A DNA stretch of 64,000 nt, from contig NZ_JAKCFB010000012.1 of the NCBI RefSeq assembly GCF_024198235.1, positions 152,856 to 216,855 on the forward strand, in the 5' to 3' direction. Below are positions 8,534 through 17,343 of the stretch, piece by piece. The position numbers and the translations under genes were made by a program. Within the stretch, counting starts at the first letter, position 1, and every line of letters starts with the position of its first letter. This stretch comes from Myxococcus dinghuensis. Lineage in GTDB: Bacteria > Myxococcota > Myxococcia > Myxococcales > Myxococcaceae. The notes beneath the pieces were generated by a model that saw nothing but the letters and a program-made list of their open reading frames with translations, was not told where the DNA came from and ran no database searches.

Positions 8534-9664
8534 TCACCTCGCGCCGAGCACCTCCAGCTCCCCGAGCACCACGTCCGGTCGCTCGGGGAACACGCTGAGG
8601 GCGTCCACGTCCTTCAAGGGGACGCTGGGCGTACACGTCTCCCACGTCCCGGTCCCCTGGAAGCGGCAGACCACGGGGTTGACGAAGGAGAAGTCCCGCT
8701 CGGGATCCCGGAGCCCCACGCCGTTCGGGGTCCGGACGATGGCGCGCAACGTGCCGGGCCCCCGGGCGTGGATCCTCACCGACGACAGCAGCCCGAGCGC
8801 CGGCGAGAAGTCCGCGCGCAGGGCGCCGTCCGCGTCCCACCGCCGGGTCCGGGGGGCGCCGCCCACGGCGGCCCGCGTGTCCACGTTCCCGTCGAACGCC
8901 GCCTGCGGCGAGACTCCCTCGAGCCGATCCGGCTTCACCGCCGTGGCGGCAGTCGCCGGCGCGGCCGGGACGAGCGTCGCGAGCTCGGGGAGCGCGGGGC
9001 CCTGGTTCACCGCGGCGGCGCGCAGGAGCGCCTCGGAGAGTTTCCCCTCCTTCGCGCAGCGCGGCGTCAGCGCGCCCACGAGCGTGCGGACGCTGGCGGG
9101 AAACTCGACGTCCGCCTCGGCCGCGGGGGCGAGTCCCAGTTGTGTCACGGAGTCGCAGCTCGCGGCCAAGCCCTTGCCCGCGTGGTCGAGGTCCCAACGC
9201 AGCTCCGCGAGGTCCGGCGTGTGGCCCACCGCGGCATCGAGCAGCGCCCGGCCCACGCGCTGGGCGCAGGGGTTCTGGGCAGCGGGGCAGCGCTCGCACA
9301 GGGTGCCGAACAGTTGTCTCAAGGGCGACTGCTGGCCGTCCGCCCCGAGGGGCGCCCTCGCGGAGAGGGGCAGGCCCAGCTCGCACGCCCGCGCGGGAGG
9401 CTCGGCGCAGGACTCCAACTGCTTCCGGGCCTGGTCGAGGCTCCGGCCGTTCGAGGGAGCCCGCAGGGTGTCCAGCAGCGTCCGCTCCAGGGCGCGGCAG
9501 TCGGCGGTCTGCGTCGGGGCCGCGGGAGGGGGCGGGGGGGCGCTCGGGGCGGTGGCCTGCCCGCCACGGGGGGCCTCAGCCGGATGCGTCACGCACCACA
9601 GGCGCCCGAAGGCGATGAGCCCCACGAGCATCAGCAGGAGGGTCCTGAGCGGGAAACGGCGCAC
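8534..9664 (-). CDS. Membrane-anchored protein of unknown function with discoidin-like C-terminus
   Basis: The 376-residue protein begins with a basic end and one hydrophobic segment (LRTLLLMLVGLIAF, about 6-19), then an Ala/Pro-rich linker and a cysteine-containing region. The cysteine spacing (for example CELGLP, CERCPAAQNPC, CAKEG) suggests an exported domain. The last ~130 residues (SPQAAFDGNVDT, VRIHARG, DVDALSVFPE) resemble galactose-binding/discoidin beta-sandwiches, but only weakly. GTG at 9664 is preferred because AAGGAG precedes it by seven bases; an upstream ATG at 9721 would add 19 residues. Divergent from lpdA. Confidence 0.65.
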   Translation of the reverse strand: MRRFPLRTLLLMLVGLIAFGRLWCVTHPAEAPRGGQATAPSAPPPPPAAPTQTADCRALERTLLDTLRAPSNGRSLDQARKQLESCAEPPARACELGLPLSARAPLGADGQQSPLRQLFGTLCERCPAAQNPCAQRVGRALLDAAVGHTPDLAELRWDLDHAGKGLAASCDSVTQLGLAPAAEADVEFPASVRTLVGALTPRCAKEGKLSEALLRAAAVNQGPALPELATLVPAAPATAATAVKPDRLEGVSPQAAFDGNVDTRAAVGGAPRTRRWDADGALRADFSPALGLLSSVRIHARGPGTLRAIVRTPNGVGLRDPERDFSFVNPVVCRFQGTGTWETCTPSVPLKDVDALSVFPERPDVVLGELEVLGAR

Positions 9665-9675
9665 GAGCAATCTCC

Positions 9676-9705
9676 TTGATTCCAACCGGGAGCGGGGGTT
9701 ATCAG
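9676..9705 (+). promoter_or_regulatory. Candidate promoter of lpdA
   Basis: TTGATT (9676-9681) and TATCAG (9700-9705) are separated by 18 bases, placing a transcription start near 9712 and leaving a short leader before lpdA at 9746. The same TATCAG -10 appears upstream of the TPR gene at 51566. Confidence 0.45.
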
Positions 9706-9745
9706 CCCCACCGGGTTCCATCCGCAAAAAATGACGGAGGCGTGC

Positions 9746-11143
9746 GTGGCTGAGACGTTCGACGTGGTGATCATCGGTTCGGGCCCTGGCGGCTACGTGG
9801 GTGCCATCCGCGCGGGGCAGCTCGGGCTGAAGACGGCCATCATCGAGAAGGACAAGCGTCTGGGCGGTACCTGCCTCCACCGCGGGTGCATCCCCACCAA
9901 GTCCCTGCTGTGGACCGCGGAGCTGGCCCACCACGTCCGCGAGGCGTCCGACTTCGGCATCGACGTGACGGGCTCGAGTGTCAACTGGCCCAACGCGATG
10001 AAGCACAAGGACAAGGTCGTCACGAAGGGTGCCAACGGCATCGACTTCCTGATGAAGAAGAACAAGGTGACGGTGGTCAAGGGCCACGGTCGCATCGCCG
10101 GCAAGGGCAAGGTGGAGGTCACCGCCGAGGACGGCTCCAAGCAGATCCTCGAGGCGAAGAACATCATCATCGCCACCGGCTCGGTGCCCAAGTCGCTGCC
10201 CAACGTCCCCGTGGACCACAAGCGGGTCCTCAACAGCGACTCCATCCTGCAGATCGACCGCATCCCCAAGAGCATCATCGTCCTGGGCGCCGGCGCGGTG
10301 GGCTGCGAGTTCGCCTCCGTCTTCAACCACGTGGGCAGCAAGGCCTCCATCGTGGAGTACATGCCCGCGCTGCTCCCCATCGAGGACGCGGACATCTCCA
10401 AGGAGCTGGAGAAGCTGTTCCGCCGCCGCGGCATCGACGTCCACACGGGCTCGGCCGTGGAGAAGGTGGAGCACACGGCGGACGGCGTTCGCGTCACCAT
10501 GAAGGTGGGCAACGAGACCAAGACGCTCGAGGCGGAGATCCTCCTGTCCGCGGTGGGCCGCGCGCCCGTCACCGAGGACGTGGGCCTGGACAAGACCAGC
10601 ATCAAGACGGAGCGCGGCTTCATCAAGGTCGACTCCATGCTGCGCACCAGCGAGCCCAACGTCTACGCGGTGGGCGACGTCATCCCCACCCCGATGCTGG
10701 CCCACATGGCGAGCGCGGAGTGCGTCGTCGCGGTGGAGCACATCGCGGGGAAGAACCCGCAGCCCATCAACTACGACCTGACCCCGTCGGCCACGTACTG
10801 CTACCCCGAGGTCGCCTCGGTGGGCCTGACGGAGAAGAAGGCCAAGGAGCGCGGCTACGACGTGAAGGTGGGCAACGCCCCCTTCGCCGCGGTGACGAAG
10901 TCCGCCATCACCAACGAGTCGAACGGCCTCATCAAGATCGTCTCGGACAAGAAGTACGACGAGGTGCTGGGCATCCACATCATCGGCCCGCACGCCACGG
11001 AGCTGCTGGCCGAGGCCTGCGTCGCGCTGAAGCTGGAGATCACCACCGAGGAGCTGGCGGGCACCATCCACGCCCACCCGACGCTGTCGGAGATCGTCCA
11101 CGAGGGCGCCGAGGCCACCCTCGGCCACCCGCGCCACTTCTAG
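9746..11143 (+). CDS. lpdA: Dihydrolipoyl dehydrogenase (E3)
   Basis: This FAD/NAD disulfide oxidoreductase reoxidises the dihydrolipoyl arm of 2-oxoacid dehydrogenase complexes or the glycine cleavage system. The FAD-binding GSGPGGYVGAIRAG is at 11-24, the redox-active cysteines are Cys43 and Cys48 (GTCLHRGCIPTKSLL), the NAD-binding GAGAVGCEFASVF follows, then VYAVGDV, and the active-site HAHPTLSE near the C-terminus. GTG at 9746 is favoured over ATG 9731 because GGAGG (9736-9740) sits five bases before it. With lipA, an E2 gene and lipB close by, it belongs to a lipoyl-metabolism neighbourhood. It overlaps the convergent DUF72 gene by four bases. Confidence 0.95.
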   Translation: MAETFDVVIIGSGPGGYVGAIRAGQLGLKTAIIEKDKRLGGTCLHRGCIPTKSLLWTAELAHHVREASDFGIDVTGSSVNWPNAMKHKDKVVTKGANGIDFLMKKNKVTVVKGHGRIAGKGKVEVTAEDGSKQILEAKNIIIATGSVPKSLPNVPVDHKRVLNSDSILQIDRIPKSIIVLGAGAVGCEFASVFNHVGSKASIVEYMPALLPIEDADISKELEKLFRRRGIDVHTGSAVEKVEHTADGVRVTMKVGNETKTLEAEILLSAVGRAPVTEDVGLDKTSIKTERGFIKVDSMLRTSEPNVYAVGDVIPTPMLAHMASAECVVAVEHIAGKNPQPINYDLTPSATYCYPEVASVGLTEKKAKERGYDVKVGNAPFAAVTKSAITNESNGLIKIVSDKKYDEVLGIHIIGPHATELLAEACVALKLEITTEELAGTIHAHPTLSEIVHEGAEATLGHPRHF

Positions 11144-11967
11144 GCGTGAGGTGACGTGGCGGCCCTCCGCGAGGAGGGTCGACGGGCCGTCCCGGAGCGA
11201 GGCTCCGCGGGCGGCCTTTCCATGTCCGGGGGCAGCCGGGTGGGGTGCCCCAGCAGCTCCGAAAGGACGAGCGCGTCGAGCACTGCGTGTCCACGCAGGT
11301 CGTTGTTGAAGAACACCCAGGCCGTGTGGCCGTGCTCACGCCAGGTGCGCAAGTCCCCCGCCACCCGGCGCAGGGCCGCCTTCCCGTAGCCCCCCGCGTA
11401 GCGGGCTTGTGTGCCATGGAAGCGCAGGTAGCGCATGCGCCCCGTCGGGCGAGGAGGCCGTCGGGCGAGGAGGTCGTGCTCGCACAGCGCCGCGTGGTGG
11501 GCGTCCAGGACCGCCAGCACCTCCGGGTGGTACCAGGCGGTGTCGCGGAACTCGACGACCTGCTGGATGCCTCGGGGTTGATGGGCGAGGAAGCGGTCCA
11601 GCCGCTCCGGATCCGGCCCGCTCAGGAAGGGCGGGAGCTGCCAGAGGATGGGGCCCAGCTTGCGCCCCAGCCGGCGCACCGGCGCGTAGAAGTGCTCCAG
11701 GCCGTCCTCGACGTCGGTGAGGCGCTTGAGGTGCGTGAGGAAGCGGCTGCCCTTGCAGGCGAAGCGGAAGCCCGGCGGCACCGCGTCGCGCCACCGGTCC
11801 ACGGCCTCGGGCGTGGGGAGCCGGTAGAACGTGGCGTTCAGCTCGACGGTGGTGAAGACGCGCGCATACCAGGAGAGCCAGCGGCGGGCCGGCAGGTCGG
11901 GGGGATAGAAGCGCCCCTTCCAGTCCCGGTAGACGTAGCCGCTGGTGCCCAGGTGGACGGTGCCCAT
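11140..11967 (-). CDS. DUF72 (YecE-like) family protein
   Basis: The 275-residue product starts HLGTSGYVYRDWKGRFYP and continues with ELNATFYRLP, FACKGSRFLTH, GPILWQLPP, VEFRDTAWY and YLRFHGTQARYAGGYG, the hallmark strand ends of the TIM-barrel DUF72 family. The biochemical role of that family is not established. ATG at 11967 gives the usual N-terminus. The C-terminal ~35 residues (ERPPAEPRSG onward) are a Pro/Arg-rich extension. The gene converges on lpdA with a four-base overlap of the two stop regions. Confidence 0.9.
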   Translation of the reverse strand: MGTVHLGTSGYVYRDWKGRFYPPDLPARRWLSWYARVFTTVELNATFYRLPTPEAVDRWRDAVPPGFRFACKGSRFLTHLKRLTDVEDGLEHFYAPVRRLGRKLGPILWQLPPFLSGPDPERLDRFLAHQPRGIQQVVEFRDTAWYHPEVLAVLDAHHAALCEHDLLARRPPRPTGRMRYLRFHGTQARYAGGYGKAALRRVAGDLRTWREHGHTAWVFFNNDLRGHAVLDALVLSELLGHPTRLPPDMERPPAEPRSGTARRPSSRRAATSPHA

Positions 11968-12141
11968 GCCCACAGGCTGGCCACCCGGCCCGCGCCATGC
12001 CGGCCTCCCGAGGCTGCCCGGTCGCGGCGCGGGCATTAGTACGGTAACAACCTGCGCGAAGGACCTGCGGGTGCTGACGCCTCGCGTTAGAGGCTTCCCG
12101 CTTGAACGTCTTCCGCCCAAACCATAGAAGGCCCGCGACCC

Positions 12142-13071
12142 ATGGCGACTCCTGACAGGTTTCCGCTCCCCCAGGTGACAGAGACCACCCGCAAGCCGGA
12201 CTGGCTCAAGGTGCGCCTGCCTCACGGCGAGGGGTACGAGCGGGTCAAGGCCATCGTGAAGCGCACGAAGCTGGCCACCGTGTGCGAGGAGGCCCGCTGC
12301 CCGAACATCGCCGAGTGCTGGGGCGGTGGCACCGCCACGGTGATGCTGATGGGCGAGGTCTGCACGCGCGCGTGCCGCTTCTGCCACGTGAAGGTGGGCG
12401 CTCCGCCGCCGTTGGATCCGATGGAGCCCATCCACCTGGCCCAGGCCGTCAAGGAGATGGACCTGGAGTACATCGTCGTGACGTCCGTGAACCGGGATGA
12501 CCGGCCGGACGGCGGCGCCAGCCACTTCGCCTCGGCCATCCGCGAGCTGCGCAAGGAGAGCCCGCGCACCATCGTCGAGGTGCTCATCCCCGACTTCAAG
12601 GGCGTGGAGAAGGACCTGACCACCGTCGCGGAGGCGCGTCCCCACGTGGTGGCGCACAACGTGGAGACGGTGGAGCGGCTGACGCCCACGGTCCGTGATC
12701 GCCGCGCCCGCTACGGCCAGTCCCTGCGCGTGCTGGAGTACCTCAAGAACCGCCCCGAGGGCCTGTACACCAAGACCTCCGTCATGGTGGGCCTGGGCGA
12801 GACGGACGCCGAGCTCGAGCAGACCTTCAAGGACCTGCGCGAGGTGGGCGTGGACGTGTTGACGCTGGGGCAGTATCTCCAGCCCTCGCAGTACCACCTG
12901 CGCGTGGAGCGCTTCGTCACGCCCGCGCAGTTCGAGGACTACAAGAAGCTGGCCGAGTCCTACGGGTTCCTCTATGTGGCCGCCGGCCCCCTGGTTCGCT
13001 CCAGCTACCGCGCCGCCGAGTTCTTCATGAAGGGCCTGATGGAGCGCGAGCGCCTCGAGCGCCTTGGCTGA
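12142..13071 (+). CDS. lipA: Lipoyl synthase LipA
   Basis: This radical-SAM enzyme inserts two sulfurs into octanoyl groups on lipoyl domains. The auxiliary 4Fe-4S cysteines Cys48, Cys53 and Cys59 (CEEARCPNIAEC) and the radical-SAM cysteines Cys74, Cys78 and Cys81 (CTRACRFC) are all present. The conserved C-terminal RSSY, whose serine ligates the auxiliary cluster, is also present. The 309-residue length is normal. It lies 60 bases upstream of an E2 gene that needs lipoylation, and lipB follows two genes later. Confidence 0.97.
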   Translation: MATPDRFPLPQVTETTRKPDWLKVRLPHGEGYERVKAIVKRTKLATVCEEARCPNIAECWGGGTATVMLMGEVCTRACRFCHVKVGAPPPLDPMEPIHLAQAVKEMDLEYIVVTSVNRDDRPDGGASHFASAIRELRKESPRTIVEVLIPDFKGVEKDLTTVAEARPHVVAHNVETVERLTPTVRDRRARYGQSLRVLEYLKNRPEGLYTKTSVMVGLGETDAELEQTFKDLREVGVDVLTLGQYLQPSQYHLRVERFVTPAQFEDYKKLAESYGFLYVAAGPLVRSSYRAAEFFMKGLMERERLERLG

Positions 13072-13131
13072 GACGAATCGCCGCGATTCGTGGCTTGACG
13101 CAACCCCCGTTCCCCTCGGAAAGACCACCCC

Positions 13132-14394
13132 ATGGCAACGTTCGAATTCAAGCTCCCCGACCTCGGCGAAGGCGTGATGGAGGGAGAGCTGGTCAAGTGG
13201 CACGTCAAGGAAGGCGACGTCGTCAAGGAAGACCAGGTGCTCGCCGAGGTGATGACGGACAAGGCCACGGTCACCGTCCCCAGCCCGAAGGCGGGCCGCG
13301 TGCTGAAGACGCACGGCAAGGAAGGGGACATGGCGAAGGTGCACCAGCTCCTCGTCACGCTGGACATCGAGGGCGCGGCGCCGGCGCAGGCGGCGGGCCA
13401 TGGCGCTCCCGCGGCGCCCTCGGCTCCGGTGGCGGCCCAGGCGGCGGCTCCCGCGGCGCAGGTGGCGGCGTCTTCGGCTCCCGCGTCGAAGGTGCTGGCG
13501 ACCCCGGTGACGCGGCGCATGGCGCGTGAGCACGGGCTGGACCTGGCGACCATCTCCGGCAGTGGCCCGCAGGGGCGGGTGACGAAGGCGGACGTGGTGG
13601 CGGCGCTGGAGGGCGGCTCGCAGAAGAACGTGGTCTCCGCGCCGGCCCAGGCGCGTCCCGCGGCGCCGGCCGTCTCGACGGGGCGCGCGGACGAGCGGAT
13701 CCCGCTGCGCGGCCTCCGCAAGAAGATCGCCGAGAAGATGGTGCGCTCGAAGTTCACCATGCCGCACTTCGCGTTCGTCGAGGAGGTGGACGCGACGGAC
13801 CTGGTGGCGCTGCGCGCGCGGCTCAACGCCCAGCTCGCGGCGACGGGCGACACCACCAAGCTCAACTACCTGCCGTTCATCATCAAGGCCACCATCGCGG
13901 CGCTGAAGAAGTTCCCGCACCTCAACGCGAACTTCGACGAGGCGGCGCAGGAGCTGGTGGTGCGCGGCGAGTACAACATCGGCATGGCGGTGGCCACGCC
14001 GGACGGGCTCACCGTGGCGGTGGTGAAGGACGCGGATCGCCTCACGCTGGCGGAGCTGGCGCGCGAGACGGCCCGGTTGGGCGCGGCGGCGCGCGAGCGC
14101 AAGCTGAAGATGGAGGACCTGTCCGGCGGCACCTTCACCATCACCTCGTTGGGACAGAGCGGTGGCCTGTTCGCCACGCCCATCATCAACCACCCCGAGG
14201 TGGGCATCATGGGCGTGCACAAGCTGAAGAAGCGCCCGGCGGTGAAGGACGATCAGATCGTCATCCGCGACATGATGAACCTGTCGCTCTCCTGCGACCA
14301 CCGCGTCATCGACGGCTCCGTGGCCGCGGACTTCGTCTACGAGGTCATCAAGTATCTGGAGAAGCCGGACCTGCTGTTCCTCGCCATGGCGTGA
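13132..14394 (+). CDS. Dihydrolipoamide acyltransferase (E2 of a 2-oxoacid dehydrogenase complex)
   Basis: Three domains are clear in 420 residues. One lipoyl domain (1-80) carries the modified Lys44 in VMTDKATV. An Ala/Pro-rich linker leads to a peripheral-subunit-binding domain (about 120-155, ATPVTRRMAREHGLDL...GRVTKADV). The acyltransferase core (about 185-420) has catalytic His390 in CDHRVIDG. The single lipoyl domain and MTDKA motif resemble branched-chain 2-oxoacid E2 proteins, but pyruvate E2 cannot be excluded because the E1 genes are not in the window. Branched-chain E2 would fit the iso-fatty-acid-rich membranes of myxobacteria. Preceded by GGAAAG. Confidence 0.93.
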   Translation: MATFEFKLPDLGEGVMEGELVKWHVKEGDVVKEDQVLAEVMTDKATVTVPSPKAGRVLKTHGKEGDMAKVHQLLVTLDIEGAAPAQAAGHGAPAAPSAPVAAQAAAPAAQVAASSAPASKVLATPVTRRMAREHGLDLATISGSGPQGRVTKADVVAALEGGSQKNVVSAPAQARPAAPAVSTGRADERIPLRGLRKKIAEKMVRSKFTMPHFAFVEEVDATDLVALRARLNAQLAATGDTTKLNYLPFIIKATIAALKKFPHLNANFDEAAQELVVRGEYNIGMAVATPDGLTVAVVKDADRLTLAELARETARLGAAARERKLKMEDLSGGTFTITSLGQSGGLFATPIINHPEVGIMGVHKLKKRPAVKDDQIVIRDMMNLSLSCDHRVIDGSVAADFVYEVIKYLEKPDLLFLAMA

Positions 14395-14417
14395 GGCGAC
14401 GGGGTGGCGGCTTCATC

Positions 14418-14462
14418 ACCGGCCCGGGAGGACGCGCTCCGCGTGCGTTCGTCCGGGCCGGT
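14418..14462. terminator. Strong hairpin after the E2 gene
   Basis: ACCGGCCCGG (14418-14427) and CCGGGCCGGT (14453-14462) form a perfect 10-bp stem just after the E2 stop. There is no T run, so it may be a processing or pausing hairpin rather than a classical intrinsic terminator. Confidence 0.45.
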
Positions 14463-14587
14463 CCCGTTCCAGGCACCGGGCGCCCAGGCCCCGTCCCGCT
14501 CGGAGGCCCGGTGGCCCATGGCCTGGGGTGCTCGGAATGGCGAGGAGTCCGGGCGAGGGCCACCCGGTGGGGTTAGGCTCTGAGCGT

Positions 14588-16252
14588 ATGGCCGAGAATC
14601 CTCGCGAGCTGATTCGCGCCGCGCAGACCGCCGAGCTCCAGGGCGACCTGCCCCGGGCGGTGGAGTACCTCCAGAAGGCGGCGGCGCTCTACCAGCGGGC
14701 CGGCAACGCGCCGCGTGCGCTCCAGGTGCTTCGTCACGCCCGGCGGTTGGACGGGAGTCGCGTGGACCTCCTCGAGGAGATCCATCGCCTCGAGTGGCTG
14801 CCCGAGACGCTGCTGGCCCGAGGCGACGCGGAGGAGGACGAGGACTCGCAGCTCGTCCAGTCCCTGTCGGACGAGGAGATTCCCCTGCCGGAGCTGGCGC
14901 GGAGGCAGCGGCTCATCGACGACGCGCTGCGCGCCGTCGAGGCCCGCGAGGTGGGCGTGGCTCCTCCCTCGCGCGCGACCTGGGTGCTGGAGGGCGAGGT
15001 CGCCGAGGATCTCCAGCGGCTGGAGGCGCAGTTGGCCCGTGTCGCCGCCATGGTCGAGGTGGCCGTGGACGCTCACGTGCCCGGTGTGGTGGGTGCGGTA
15101 AGCCCGAGTGCTCCCGAGAGGGTCTCCACCACGCACGGAGACGGAACGCCCCCAGCTTCAGGCGTCGACGGGTCCGTCGCGGAGCCGTCACCTGGAGAGG
15201 TGGCGGGGCCGTCCGAGGTGCTCGCGAACCAGGGCCTCCCGGAGGACGGTGGCGTGTTCCTCGCGGAGGCGCTGCTGGACGCGCGCGCCACGCCGACGGA
15301 GTGGCGACCGGAGGTCCGGACGGAGGACGCGCCGCCCCGGCGCAGGCGCGAGCCCCGCATCATCGAGCGGGGGCCGACGCGTGCCGACGTCTCGCTGGAT
15401 GCCTGGTGCTCGTTCTGCTGCCGTCCCCAGGGAGAGACGGGAGCGCTCGTCGCGGGCCCGGCAGGGGCCTTCATCTGCAAGGCGTGTCTGGCGGAGTCCG
15501 CGTCGCTCCTGGGTGACGTGACGGCGGTTCCTCTGGCACCGCGCATGGGCGTGGAACTGGGGCGCGAAGCGGGCCTGGACTTCGTGGGACAGCCCGAGGC
15601 CGTCGCCGCGCTGGAGCAGGGGCTGCGCTCGGGCGTGCGGTGCCTCCTCGTGGTGGGGCCAGAGGGGTGTGGCAAGAGCACGCTGTTCCAGCAGCTCCAA
15701 CGTCAGGGGCTGGGGGTCCTGGCCACGGTGGCCTCGCTCACCGAGCTGGCGTCGACGGCGCCGGTGCTCGTGGAGGACGTGGAGCGGGTGGGCCCCGAGG
15801 CGCTGAGGCGGCTCGAGGACTTCCTGGCGCGGGAGACGCGGGCTGCCGTGGTGCTGGGGGCCCGAGGTCAGGTCCGCGAGCAGGGTGGGGTGACGCTGCG
15901 GGGAGACTCGGGGCGCTGGCGGGTGCCCACGACGGAGGGGCTGGCGCGGGCCGTCCAGGGGGCGCTGCCGGTGGGGCTCCTCGGGAGGGTGGCGCAGCTC
16001 GTGTCGCTGGCCATCCCCACGCAGGCCGAATACATGGAGATGGCTCGCGCGCGACTGGCGCTGCGCGACCCCGCGGTCATCCTGTCGGAGGACGCGCTGG
16101 CCGCCCTCGCGGCGGAGGCCTCGCGCTCGCCGCGTGGGGGGCATGAGTTGCACGCCCTGCTCGACCGGATTCCGGCGGGGACGTGGGGGCTGGAGCCCGA
16201 GCCGAAGAAGTCCGCGGCCCCGCGCAAGGGGCGGCGAAAGGGAACACCGTGA
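14588..16252 (+). CDS. TPR-like / ClpX-type zinc-finger / P-loop ATPase protein
   Basis: An unusual 554-residue architecture. The N-terminal ~60 residues resemble a TPR pair (AAQTAELQGDLPRAVEYLQKA). A long acidic and Pro/Ser-rich linker follows. Residues 274-300 hold four cysteines (Cys274, Cys277, Cys297, Cys300) in the spacing and context of the ClpX zinc-binding domain, including the hallmark LVAGP and FICKAC. A P-loop ATPase follows, with Walker A GPEGCGKST (357-365) and a Walker-B-like VLVEDVERV. The ATPase module is small, and the ClpX pore loops and sensor motifs are not apparent. It overlaps lipB by GTGA, so the two are translationally coupled. I infer a substrate-recruiting or regulatory ATPase; the exact role is unknown. 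Confidence 0.75.
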   Translation: MAENPRELIRAAQTAELQGDLPRAVEYLQKAAALYQRAGNAPRALQVLRHARRLDGSRVDLLEEIHRLEWLPETLLARGDAEEDEDSQLVQSLSDEEIPLPELARRQRLIDDALRAVEAREVGVAPPSRATWVLEGEVAEDLQRLEAQLARVAAMVEVAVDAHVPGVVGAVSPSAPERVSTTHGDGTPPASGVDGSVAEPSPGEVAGPSEVLANQGLPEDGGVFLAEALLDARATPTEWRPEVRTEDAPPRRRREPRIIERGPTRADVSLDAWCSFCCRPQGETGALVAGPAGAFICKACLAESASLLGDVTAVPLAPRMGVELGREAGLDFVGQPEAVAALEQGLRSGVRCLLVVGPEGCGKSTLFQQLQRQGLGVLATVASLTELASTAPVLVEDVERVGPEALRRLEDFLARETRAAVVLGARGQVREQGGVTLRGDSGRWRVPTTEGLARAVQGALPVGLLGRVAQLVSLAIPTQAEYMEMARARLALRDPAVILSEDALAALAAEASRSPRGGHELHALLDRIPAGTWGLEPEPKKSAAPRKGRRKGTP

Positions 16253-17334
16253 ACACCATCACCGTCTACCGTCTGGGCCGCGTGGAGTACGAGGACGGCC
16301 TCGAGCTGATGCGCCTCTTCGGCGAGGCGCGTCGACAGGGGCTCTCCTCGGACGTGCTGCTGCTGCTGGAGCATCCGCCGGTGCTGACGCTCGGTCGCGG
16401 GGCGAAGCGGGAGAACATCACCGCGTCCGACGAGCGCCTGGCCCAGGAGGGCGTGGAGATCTTCGAGACCAACCGGGGCGGCGACGTGACGTACCACGGG
16501 CCGGGGCAGATCGTCGGCTACCCCCTGTTCCTGCTCCCCGAGTCGCGCCGCGACGTGCGCCGCTACGTGCGCGACGTGGAGCGCTCCGTCATGCAGACGC
16601 TGTCGGAGTGGGGCATCACCGCGGGCCCCATCCCGAAGTGGCCGGGCGTGTGGATTGGCGAGGAGGGTGACCCGGACGCGCGGAAGATCGCCGCCATCGG
16701 TGTCCACATCTCGCGGTGGTTCACCTCGCATGGGTTCGCGCTCAACGTGAACACGCGCATGGAGCACTTCCGGCTCATCGTCCCCTGTGGCATCCGCGAG
16801 GCGGGCGTCACCTCCATGCAGCGCGAGCGCAGCCAGGCCATCCCGGTGGCGGACGTGGAGGAGTCGCTCGCCCGCAGCTTCTGCACGGTGTTCGACAGCG
16901 AGCGCGCCCAGCCCGCCCCCCTCATGCGCACCGTCAGCATCGCGGTGGTGCGGGGGCACGGGCCGGAGGCGCGGGTGCTGCTCGTGCGCCGTCGACCGGA
17001 GCGGGGTGGCTTCTGGCAGGTGCTCACCGGCCGCGTGGAGGACGCCGAGTCGCCCGCGCAGGCCGCGGCGCGCGAGCTGGAGGAGGAGACGGGTTTGCGG
17101 ATGCCGGTCGAGGACCTGGCCTACCGTCACGCCTTCGCGGTGGGCCAGACGCTGCCGCCCGTGCTGGCGGAGGAGCACGGCTTCGCGGCGCACGTCCCGC
17201 CGGATGCCCAGGTGCGCCTGGGCCCCGAGCACGACGCCTTCGAGTGGGTGGATGTCCCCACCGCGCTGGAGCGCCTGCCGTTCAGGGGACTGAAGGAGAC
17301 GGTGCGCCGCGCGGTCGCGAAGCGGAGCGCCTGA
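16249..17334 (+). CDS. lipB: Octanoyltransferase LipB fused to a C-terminal Nudix hydrolase
   Basis: Residues 1-220 are lipoyl(octanoyl) transferase, which moves octanoate from acyl-carrier protein to lipoyl domains. Visible are GGDVTYHGPGQIVGYPL, catalytic Lys146 (ARKIAAIGVHISRW) and Cys180 (VPCGIREAGVTSM). Residues 228-361 are a complete Nudix domain with the box G-x5-E-x7-RELEEETGL at 261-283. The reading frame is continuous and the total length (361) is much longer than the ~210-240 of stand-alone LipB. The Nudix part resembles dihydroneopterin-triphosphate or (d)NTP pyrophosphatases, but its substrate is unknown. GTG start at 16249 inside the preceding stop. Confidence 0.93.
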   Translation: MNTITVYRLGRVEYEDGLELMRLFGEARRQGLSSDVLLLLEHPPVLTLGRGAKRENITASDERLAQEGVEIFETNRGGDVTYHGPGQIVGYPLFLLPESRRDVRRYVRDVERSVMQTLSEWGITAGPIPKWPGVWIGEEGDPDARKIAAIGVHISRWFTSHGFALNVNTRMEHFRLIVPCGIREAGVTSMQRERSQAIPVADVEESLARSFCTVFDSERAQPAPLMRTVSIAVVRGHGPEARVLLVRRRPERGGFWQVLTGRVEDAESPAQAAARELEEETGLRMPVEDLAYRHAFAVGQTLPPVLAEEHGFAAHVPPDAQVRLGPEHDAFEWVDVPTALERLPFRGLKETVRRAVAKRSA

Positions 17335-17343
17335 GCGTCGCGC

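Noticed and set aside
12142..14301. Very long minus-strand frame opposite lipA and the E2 gene
   Set aside because: Only its downstream end (11140-11967) encodes a recognisable protein, DUF72. The remainder is a shadow of lipA and E2 codon bias.
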